Assembly: GCA_027475525.1 (NCBI GenBank)
Contig: JAMWFC010000082.1
Span: 2,790,001 to 2,854,000 of the forward strand
Length of the DNA: 64,000 nucleotides
DNA from: Macrolepiota albuminosa
Taxonomy: Eukaryota > Basidiomycota > Agaricomycetes > Agaricales > Agaricaceae
Direction: 5' to 3'
Below the pieces are notes generated by a model. That model did no database searches, was not told the DNA's origin, and was given only the letters and a program-made list of their open reading frames with translations. Shown one piece after another: positions 23,828 through 32,512 of this stretch (position 1 is the first letter of the stretch; the number at the start of each line of letters is the position of its first letter). The translations under genes were made by a program, and so were the position numbers.

Positions 23828-24139
23828 TGTAACGAAGTTACAGAGATTGTGAGAGCTTAGGTTTACACTGCACAGAATCAGACCAGTCCAGTCTATTGAC
23901 TATGTAGTATCAACACAAAATAAGCTGCTTTGTAAGCAGCTGGTAAACTAGTTTATATAATAATGTAAATTAATATTATATTATAATAAATATAATATAA
24001 GCTGCTTTGTAAGCAGCTGGTAAACTAGTTTATATAATAATGTAAATTAATATTATATTATAATAAATATAATATAATAGTATCTACTGTAAGGTAAGTA
24101 AAGCTATGTGGCCAACGCCACATAGCGGACTACGCTACA
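23828..24139 (-). repeat. LTR family C, 3' LTR of E5
   Basis: Plus strand TGTAACGAAGTTACAG to GACTACGCTACA, 312 bp as assembled. It contains a 77-bp duplication (23920-24073) absent from the 5' LTR; without it the length is 235 bp, identical to the 5' LTR. Confidence 0.95.
23920..24073. repeat. 77-bp perfect tandem duplication (locus 6)
   Basis: Period 77; identity extends to 24077 because the following bases happen to match. The sister LTR at 35179-35413 has a single copy. Confidence 0.95.
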
Positions 24140-24148
24140 CACCCCCCA
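24140..24148 (-). other. Polypurine tract of E5
   Basis: On the minus strand TTGGGGGGTG directly precedes the 3' LTR, the expected place for the plus-strand primer of reverse transcription. Confidence 0.7.
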
Positions 24149-24184
24149 ATCAGACCAAGCTACGGTCTTGAGATAATACGACGG

Positions 24185-27100
24185 TCATGCCGTCGGTAAG
24201 TCAGGGACGGGGGCAATGGGAGAGCCCCCAGGCTCCCAGAATGGATCGGCAGTCGCGTCGTCCATGTCGTAGTCGAGGAGTTCATCCTCGGGTGCGGGCG
24301 CGTAGGAAGTACCCGAAGGCCCTGCTACTGGCAGGGAATCGTCATAGTCTCGGAGGGGGGACAGTGTGAGATTGGGGTCGATAGTCGACTCCGGGACAGG
24401 TGGTTGGGGATCAGGCAGATCCCCGGTGTTGGACGGGTACTGGCGCGTCCAGATTTCGCGGGCATGAATGTCTTGCCCAATGGAGAGGTACATCCCCTTG
24501 GCGAGCGCGTCGTCGTATGCACGACGACTGTCCTGCTGCTGGAGCATCAGGCGTTGGCGATCGCCAATGGTGGCCTCGCGCCACCCATCCCACTGAGGGA
24601 TGGACTGGGGTGTACCGTAGTGGTTGAGGCGTTGTAGCCTCTCGTTGTCGATAGCAGCCGCCTCGTTGTAGAGCTGGCTGTCGCTGAAGAATAGATGGGC
24701 CAAGTAGGTGACCCCATAAGTGTACGCGTGGTCAGCCCAGCTGACCGGAATTTGATTGTGAAGAAGGACGCGTAACACGTCCGAAGTGGTGAATACGGAA
24801 GCTGACGCTTCCGGGATGTCCACAGCCCGAACCTCGAAGGTAGGGTCGTCGGCGTGGAGAGGCTCGAAGGCTTGCCCCATGGCCGCCTCGTACTCAGCCA
24901 CAGCCTCTTTGTAGAGGCCTGGCCTGGCGAAGACGTAGGCCAGGTACTTGTATACCGTGGCCTTGGAGGGGCGGCTGGCGCTGAGGGTGCGTACAAGCGC
25001 AAACCCAAAGAGGCTGCACCAATGAATGCGCATGGCTCCGTCCAGAGCCAGACCAGTCCACACGTTGGACGTCCCAGGGCGTCCATAGAGGAGGGCGTAT
25101 GAGCCCAGGTAGTCCAAAGCAAATGGTTGCTTTGGATCAGGGGGGGTAAGGCCGACGAAGGCAATTTTCCCTCCCTCTTTGCGGCGATAGAGCCGCGACA
25201 GCACAATCATTTGCGGGACGTTCTCCCGCTCCTCTGGACTCGCAAAGGGTACCGCGATAGTCCTATACTCGACCTTGTCGAGTAAATGAGACATAGCTCT
25301 GTCTCGGGCCGTAGGGTGGCAGTTGAGCGCCACCCGCTTGAATTCGTTGAGCAAGAGGTAGCCCAACTGACGCTGACGAAGCGGCGTAAACTGGTTGTTA
25401 ACCAGTGCGTGAAGTCTGCAGACTTCTCGAGGACTGCGGGGAAACCCGCGAGGTGCAACTTGGTACACCTTACTGTTGTGGGGCGTCGCGGTGGCGTTGC
25501 CCTGTTTATCGTCCTTGAAGGACCTGGCTGCGCGGGCTTCTTGCCCAACGAAGATGGTATTGGTCATTGGCGACCAATAGAATTGGGGAGCCAACCCCAC
25601 GCCAAAGAATGAGTTCTGGCGCTCAATAGTGTGATCACGGTAGATCACCACACCGAGCGCATCAGGGATGCGCCCGGTTTCGTCCTCAAGGAGGGCGGCC
25701 CCTTGTTTGGCGCTGTTCTGCGCCCGACGCTCCATCTTGGCTCGTCGATTGCTGTTGCGCCGTTCGCGCGGGCGGCCCCTTGTTTGGCGCTGTTCTGCGC
25801 CCGACGCTCCATCTTGGCTCGTCGATTGCTGTTGCGCCGTTCGCGCGCCATATGTTGTGCCGCCGTCTCGTGCGGCACTGGGGATTCCATACGAGCCTCT
25901 TCAGGCTCCTCATACCAATCGTCGTCGGAGGGAGGGGAAGGCAGCCTCTCCGGCTCCGACTTCTCAGATCGTGGGTCCATTGCCCACACACACCGCGGGA
26001 GTCGGGCTGGCAGGCCCTCTACCAGTATAGCAGGTAAAAAGGGGATGTTAGCCCCTGGGGCCCCTTTCGGGGCATCCTCGGGGAAGTGCACGTTGACGTA
26101 GGCGCGCCCTTCCGGTTGCTTACCCCGACGATCCTTTCGGGGTTGTGAGGCCTTGGCCTCAATGGGGCGTGTGCTCACGCCCCTGGAACTCTGCTCCCCA
26201 GAGTACGTGGTGGATACCACAGATACTGGTCGCGAAGACGCGACCTCAGACGCGCCGCTGGCGAGGCGCTGGATAAGCCGGGGGGCGGCTGGAGCAGGAA
26301 CATCTTCATAGGGGAGGATGTCCCGTCCTAGACCGGCCTCCCGGCCGGGGGCAGCAACGCTCGACTTAATCGAGCGGGAGGGCGCGTCCTCCACTCCTTG
26401 CCGACGCGCCCTTTTGCTGGAGTCGGTGTCCCGACTTGGGGGTGTAGTCTGCCGCTTACGAGCGGCCGAAATGGCAAGGAGATCAGTTTTGCGCTGAGCG
26501 CACATATGATCCATGTCGTCCATCATCCGGCAGATGAGGACGACTGCCTCCGCATCGCGGAGGAATGATGACTCTGCGGGTACATTGTACCCGTTATCTC
26601 CCAGACGTTGGAGAAGGGTAGCCAGGACTAAGTCCTGGCTGTGAGTGGGCTCGAGGGTACATTGTACCCGTTATCTCCCAGACGTTGGAGAAGGGTAGCC
26701 AGGACTAAGTCCTGGCTGTGAGTGGGCTCGACAGCCTGTGCTTTTCCTTTGTCGCGTCGAGGACGCGACTCTTCTTCCGAGCTGGGCTCGGATTGGTGCG
26801 GCATTTCCAGCCGCTGTAGCAAGGAGAGCTTGGCCAAGCTCTCTGTCGGCGCATCAGCCGATGAACTGATTGGTGCGGCATTTCCAGCCGCTGTAGCAAG
26901 GAGAGCTTGGCCAAGCTCTCTGTCGGCGCATCAGCCGATGAACTGATGCTCCATTCTGTATTGAGAGTTTCTGTACTCTCGATGGCCGCGGTGGCCTGCC
27001 CGAGGGATGCTTTGCGTCCCTCTAGATTGTCAATTGGTGCTGTGGTCGACAGGGAAATCAACCGGCCTCCCTTGGCTTGCGACTCATGCGAGTCGCTGTA

Positions 27101-27547
27101 CTGGGGCATTGCGCCCCAAGCCCCCATCCAAGCCGGGGGGTACGGCATCATTACGGGCACACCACCCATCCCAGGGTAGTGCACCGGGGCGGTAAACTGG
27201 GGAAAAGGATGTGTCCCCAGTTGCCCTGTTGCCGGTACAGGGGCAAGCTGCCTCCATGCCGGCGCTGCTTGGGGGCTGACTAGCCCCCTGTAGGCCTGTT
27301 GCTGGAATTGGCCCTCGGTGTGATGTGGCGCATAAGCGCCCGGTGCTGGTTGTTGGGGCTGATAGCCGCCCACAGGTGCGTTCTGGGGCATGAAGTTGCC
27401 CTGCATGGTTTGAAGTGGCGGATAGCCACTGATCACCAGCTGCTGCGGCAGGTAGCCCACCGCTGGTGGTTGCTGCTGCTGTGGGAAGCCCACAGCTGGT
27501 TGCGATTGTCCCCACTGGGGCGCATTTTGGGTCAGCGGGGGAGCCAT
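24185..27547 (-). CDS. ORF3 of E5: retrotransposon accessory protein of unknown function
   Basis: Between integrase and 3' LTR, the place of env in retroviruses. As assembled it is split into pieces at 27547-26705, 26837-26628, 26526-25645 and 25735-24185. Removing three 77-bp duplications (26791, 26578, 25693) puts all pieces in one frame of 1044 codons including the stop. Visible parts: residues 1-170 rich in Pro, Gln, Gly and Tyr; a helical stretch near 250-310; a Ser/Arg-rich basic linker; a folded-looking region of about 540-955 (APRGFPRSP, MRIHWCSLFGFAL, SDVLRVLLHNQIPVSWADHA, YGTPQSIPQWDGW); and an acidic Pro-rich tail. No signal peptide, membrane segment or known catalytic motif was seen, so an envelope role is unlikely. 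An out-of-frame ATG at 27653 opens a Gln-rich frame that runs into a run of 8 C (plus strand) at 27551-27558; one base fewer would join it to this ORF. Homologous pieces occur in E6. Function unknown. Confidence 0.8.
25693..25846. repeat. 77-bp perfect tandem duplication (locus 7)
   Basis: Splits ORF3 of E5; collapse restores the frame. Confidence 0.95.
26578..26731. repeat. 77-bp perfect tandem duplication (locus 8)
   Basis: Splits ORF3 of E5; collapse restores the frame. Confidence 0.95.
26791..26944. repeat. 77-bp perfect tandem duplication (locus 9)
   Basis: Period 77, identity to 26947. Splits ORF3 of E5; collapse restores the frame. Confidence 0.95.
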
Positions 27548-27756
27548 CTGCCCCCCCCTTCAGCCGACGGTAAGACCGACGGCGTACTCTCAAACTGCTG
27601 CTGCTGTAGCTGCTGCTGCTGCTGGTCACTCAAGTCCACGGGCATGCTGTCCATGGTTGGGGAAAAAAGCGAAAAAGAAATTTCGCCTTTTAAGATGTGT
27701 TTCAGCCACAGCTGCTGACCAACTCAGCCAAGCCGCGATCAGCACTGCCGATCAAA

Positions 27757-29511
27757 TTAAGCGCTGGCACGCTTACTTAATTGATGTGGGCGCTTAACGC
27801 CCTTCAACTCCAAATAACGGTCAAGTGCCGCTAGCTTGGAGCAATGGGAGTGTGGCTCCCATGTTGTGTCCCCCAGGGACCATCGTACTTCAAACTCGAG
27901 CGTGTTACGCTCAGTCCACCGGTGCCCAATTATGCACTCGACGAACCATTCGTCATTGTCTCGAGCCCCAAAATCATAGGGGCCCGGGGTTGCCCTGTTA
28001 GGGAACAGCGCATCGTCAGACGCGCTGTAAGGTCGCAACAGCGACACATGAAACTTAGGAACGATGCGTCGTTCCTGTAATGCCAGAGGCAGCTCCAACA
28101 CATAGTTGGAGGTACTTGGCTCTGCGTCTAGGACGCGGTATGGGCCTACCCATTTTGGGCAGAGTTTACTCGCCCGTCCCTTTGGGAGCTTCAGATTACA
28201 CGTTGATAGGTAGACCAACGCTCCTACTGCTATTGGCGGGTCCGCTCGCCTACGGTGATTGGCGTTTTTTGCCTGGAAGACTCGTGCCTCTATGATGGTG
28301 TCATGCACTGCCGCGATGTTCTCCAGAGCCTGCCTGGCGAACTCGACAACTCCACGGTGAGCCACCGTATCAGCACGAACTTCGTGCAGCATAGAGGGCA
28401 AGTACCCTCCGTTGAGTTCAAAGGGCGCATACCCTGTGGTATCCGAGATACTCGCATTAATCGCGAACTTGGTGAGTGGACACCAGTCCACCCAGTCCCG
28501 TTGGTCAGGGCGAACAACTGCCCTCAAAATCTGACCTATACTGCGGTTAGCCCGCTCTGTCTGCCCATCCGTTTGAGGATGGAAGGACGTCGACATGAGG
28601 AGTCGCGCTCCTAGCAGTTTGTGGAGTTCTCTCCACCATTGAGACATGAACTTCGAGTCACGATCGCTCACAATGGTGCTAGGCAGCCCATGCAGCCTAA
28701 CGATCTCCCTCAGGTAGATCCACGACAGCTCCTTAGCCGTCAGCATAGTTCGCACCGGTATGAGGTGCACCATGCTCGTCATGCGGCATATGACTACCCA
28801 GAGGTAATCAAACCCTCTGGACTCGGGAAAGGGATCTACAAAGTCCATTCCGATTGAGTCCCAGGGTTTCACCGGCACAGGTAGCTGGTGTAGCTTCCCG
28901 GGAGGGGATCCAGGGGGCAACTTTGCCCTCTGACACGCTGCGCATGACGCGCAAAACTTAGTCACTTCTTGGGCCATACGTGGCCACCAATACCATCTCC
29001 GGATGTAGCCCAACGTCCGGGCGGCACCAAAGTGCCCCACCAGGGCATGGGCCTGGTCCAAGACCCGCGTAACAATGGTACGCGTACGGGGGAGGCATAC
29101 CACTGCCACCCCTTGACGGTTCTCCGTCGTGATGAGTCCACCAGGCTCATGCCTGAACCGAGGATGGTCGTCAGGATTGGCGATTATCTCGGTGAAGAGA
29201 GGATCATCGCCATAGTCCTGCACCACCTCCTGCCGGAAGTCGTCATTGACCAGGCTAGGAGGCTGGGATGAAGGCAATTCGCCTTCGAGCATCTCCGCAA
29301 GCGTAACGGGTACATTGTGGCGCTCGTGCTCCCTAGTGGACGCTGGGTCCACGGCTTCATGCTCCTTGAGCAACTGGGCGGCTACGTCCCGTTCTTCACG
29401 CTGCTCTCTGAGGCAAGTGCTTCGCCTCCGTTCATCGTCACGCATAGCGCGTACTTCCAGGACATGCTCCCTGAGCTCCTGGTATCAGTGGAGAGGTAAA
29501 TCCTCTCCATC
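27757..29511 (-). CDS. Integrase and chromodomain of E5 (end of pol)
   Basis: C-terminal third of the pol polyprotein; inserts element cDNA into the genome. The zinc domain has HALVGHFGAAR and CASCAACQRAK (HHCC). The catalytic core has GMDFVDPF (first Asp), IVSDRDSKF (second Asp) and QTDGQTERANR (Glu). After the GPYRVL-type C-terminal domain comes a chromodomain: WFVECIIGHRW, FEVRWSLGDTTWEP and ALDRYLELKG. It is open for 562 codons. The break from the RT frame comes from the duplication at 29435-29587; collapsing 76 bases puts it in the same frame as gag, PR and RT. One TGA (in LPLH-stop-YQELREH) then remains in the linker where E6 has Arg. Confidence 0.9.
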
Positions 29512-29587
29512 TCGTCACGCATAGCGCGTACTTCCAGGACATGCTCCCTGAGCTCCTGGTATCAGTGGAGAGGTAAATCCTCTCCAT
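29435..29587. repeat. 76-bp tandem duplication with a period of 77 (locus 10)
   Basis: Two identical 76-bp copies separated by a single C (29511). Unlike the other loci, the frame of pol is restored by removing 76 bases, which keeps that C; one copy probably lacks a base. Confidence 0.9.
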
Positions 29588-31735
29588 AGGGTCTATGCGG
29601 CAGTCTGCCTGCACATACTCATGAGGCTCGTGAGCCTCCCCGACTACATCACTCTCAAAGTAGCGCGACAAGCAGTCTGCCACTTTGTTGAGTTCACCTT
29701 TAACATAGGTGATGTCGAACTGGTATCTCGACATGTAGTCTATCCACCGTCGCTGGCGCGGCGACAAGTTCACCTGAGTTTTAAAGAACTCAAGGGCCTT
29801 GTGGTCCGTTATGATGTGGATGGGGTATCCCATCAGCTTATCCTCCCACTTGAGGAGGGCCTCGAGTATGGCAAGAGTCTCCAGCTCGTGCACTGCATAG
29901 TTTTGCTGGGCCGTCGTGAACTTCTTCGACATGAACCCTGCTGGGTGGCACGTCTGCCAGCTGCTTCCCTGGCCGTACATGGCTCTGACGCCTGTCTTGG
30001 ACGCGTCGCAAATGAGCCATATTGGCTCGTCCCGTCTAGGGTCGATTGGTCGAATCACCGGAGTCTTCGTACAGATCCGTTTGACCATCTTGAAGCACCG
30101 CTGGTGCAACGGCCTCCAATTGAACGGTGATCCGTTCTGCGTCATGGCCATAAGTGGCCCAGTATAGGCTGTGACATCGGGCAAGAAGCTCGATATGTAG
30201 TTGACAAGGCCAACGAATCGTTGGATGTCATTGTAGTTTCGGGGCGTGCGCCACTCCTGAATACGATCGAGCTTGTCCTGATCAGGGTGGATACCCCGCT
30301 CGTCTATGACATGCCCTAGGCAGTCTATACTCTGAGCGTAGAGCTCACATTTTTTCCACTTCAAGTACAACTTGTACTTGCGCAGTCGTTCGAATACGAC
30401 TCTGAGGTGCTGCTCATGCTCCTCCATAGTATCCGAGTAGATGAATATGTCATCTAAGTAGACGTGCATGAACCGTCCTATTACGTCTCGGAAGATAGAG
30501 GTCATTAGCCTCTGGAAAGTTGCTGGAGCATTGCAGTCTCCGATCTGCATTATATTGCTCGTGAATGTACCCATGATCGACGCAAATACGGTCTTTGGTA
30601 CGTCCTCGGTGCAAATGCGCACCTGCTCGTAGGCGTCAGTAAGGTCAATCTTCAAGCGATACTTCGCCCGAGCCACGTCTTCCCGGATCACCTCTTGATC
30701 TGGTAAAGGAGTTACATCCTTTATGGTATTGTCATTGCGCTGACACGCATCAAGAGCTGTTCGAAGGGTTCCATCCTTCTTCGGGATGCACAATAACAGT
30801 GCAGCTTGAGCGGTGGTGCATGGAGACCACCATTGAGCATTCAAATAGCGATTAGTCTTATCGCGTAGTTGCTCCTGGAGGGCGCATGGACAGCGCGGCA
30901 AGTGGTACTTATACTGCTTGTTCTCGTCTATGAGATTAATCTCATGGTTCACCTCCCGCCACGGCGGGAGCTCCTCCTTGGTCCCATTGACCATGTCGGC
31001 AAATTCTTCTTGCCATTGCTGACACAACCGAGGAATATCTTCCTCACGAAGGCTTGTCGCCTTCTGCTTCCCCTTCATACGCACCGGGGGAAGTACTTCC
31101 ACCGTCTCTGAGGGTGGCCGAGGCGGCGGTGCATACTGCTCGCGCATTGCGAGCACCCGATTGACACTGTCATCAGGTATATGTAGTCTCAGCGGAGCAC
31201 CCGCTGCCGCTGTCTTATAAGCCACGAGGCTTCTTCCTTCACGTACAAGCGAGTACGCTATGGATACCTCGTCCGGGGCTGGCTGGCGATACGCTGGTTT
31301 GACGGTCATCCGTCTCTGGTGCGCATTTCGCGCACACGTGGCTGCCACCAGCTCGTTCCACTCTTGCGGCATTCGGGGGTCGTATGCCCAGTCGTACTCC
31401 GGCAGGGGAGCTGGTCGCTCCCATAGGGACCGTGTGTCCCCCTCTACTGAGGCTTCTGCCTCTCGGATGCTGTCTTTCAAGTCTTCCAACTTGACTCGTG
31501 AGGACGTAGGTGGACATACATCCACTGAGTCCTCCCGTCGTCTCGCCTTTTGATGGCGTTTGTCCAGAGGCCTTGCGCCTCGAATCTCAGGAGCGATTAT
31601 TTGCTCATTGCTCCTCTTGGAGGCTTGATACTCCTCCTCGCTCATCATTACCACGTTGTGGTCTGCGCTCAGTCCAGGCATAGCCTGCACTTCCTCCTCC
31701 ACATCCTCCACAGCCGGCACTCTGCGCCGGCCAAG
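29512..31735 (-). CDS. Reverse transcriptase and RNase H of E5 (middle of pol)
   Basis: Copies element RNA into DNA in the cytoplasmic particle. RT motifs in order: NEINLIDENKQYKYHLPRCP-type lead-in, ALLLCIPKKDGTLRTALDAC, KIDLTDAYEQVRI, QIGDCNAPATFQRLM and the catalytic YLDDIFIYSD. RNase H follows with ICDASKTGVRAMYG, AVHELETLAILEALLKW and IITDHKALEFFK, the D-E-D set intact. The open frame runs about 750 codons. It starts directly after TGA 31736-31738 in the same frame as protease and gag; there is no ATG close to the stop (first candidate MPGLSAD, about 14 codons later), so readthrough is a reasonable explanation for its expression. Confidence 0.92.
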
Positions 31736-31738
31736 TCA
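31736..31738 (-). promoter_or_regulatory. In-frame TGA at the PR/RT border of E5, possible readthrough site
   Basis: Codons CCA-TGA-CTT. The aligned site in E6 (17365-17367) reads AAC-TGA-CTA. UGA followed by CUA is a well-known leaky context in other systems. Confidence 0.5.
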
Positions 31739-32509
31739 TGGAGAGTCCTTGCGTTTCTCCGTAGTGCGATGACGTCGCAGACGATTATCAGTGTCGTCTG
31801 CTGTAGCTCGTTCGGCTGGGATCACTTTCCCATTCACTAGTACCTGACATTGGTCAAAGTCTAGTATGACTTTGTTACGCCGCATGAATGGTGTTTCCAG
31901 TATCATATCGTAGCGATCGAAGTTCGCTACATCCATGTATTCCCGGCTACGTGAGCCCGGCGTTTGGACATTCACATTTGTCCCATACTGCACCATGGCT
32001 CAGCTCCCTACGGTGCCCAGCTATAACGCCAATGGCGTATCCAACTCCTGCACGGATATTCCGTACACATGGGCGAACTGGGGTGTTATGCCCGATGTGG
32101 TACTCCCAGAGTCCCATAGGGTCCATGCCTTGTGGCCGTCTACATCCACATACGAGACCAGGCACTCCTTGTCTGCTCGTTTCAATGTTGGGCGCTGCAA
32201 AGTGCCCTCTGCACGACGAAGGGTCACCTTCTTCATCCGAACTACGTTATTCCGTTCAGGATCATTTGTGGACAGCCAATCCGTCATCGCCGCTAGGCAC
32301 TCAGAGTCGCTGTCGCGACTGTAATACTCATTGTCGTAGACGTCGTCATATACGTCGACTGTGACGTACTCCTCCCCCTCCACGACCACACTCTCGGGCT
32401 CGGTGCCCGATGCCTCCTCTGGGGGCTCCTGGTTGTTTGTGGGGTGCTCCGCCTCAGACTCGGCAGATACGTCTCCATCACTCCCACTCGCAGCTGCAGT
32501 ACGTGCAGC
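31736..32509 (-). pseudogene. Protease region of E5 (start of pol)
   Basis: In the same frame as gag, immediately after its TGA. An acidic stretch (VSAESEAEHPTNNQEPPEEA, YVTVDVYDDVYDNEYY) is followed by a retropepsin with an intact active site, LWDSGSTTSGITPQFAHV. Two in-frame stops at about 32021 (TAG) and 32000 (TGA) stand where E6 reads Gln and Arg (MLQLRTVESRVMVQ), consistent with C-to-T changes and probably killing pol of this copy. The region ends at TGA 31736-31738, which is conserved in E6. Confidence 0.85.
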
Positions 32510-32512
32510 TCA
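32510..32512 (-). promoter_or_regulatory. In-frame TGA at the gag/PR border of E5, possible readthrough site
   Basis: Codons CTT-TGA-GCT-GCA within AHL-stop-AARTAAA. E6 has ATC-TGA-GCA-GCT within AHI-stop-AAHMAAA at 16613-16615. The flanking residues are conserved on both sides, so the downstream frame appears to be translated across the stop. Confidence 0.55.

Noticed and set aside
25645..27547. Several separate small genes between E5 integrase and 3' LTR
   Set aside because: They are pieces of one ORF separated by three 77-bp duplications; frames agree after collapse.
24185..27547. Envelope gene (position after integrase)
   Set aside because: No signal peptide, membrane anchor or furin-like site is visible, and it is Pro/Gln-rich and acidic.
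24325..27629. Many long frames on the other strand and in other frames of E5
   Set aside because: Shadows of GC-rich gag, pol and ORF3; their translations lack motifs.
29438..29520. Programmed frameshift between RNase H and integrase of E5
   Set aside because: Explained by the duplication at 29435-29587; collapse by 76 bases restores the frame, and E6 aligns across the site.
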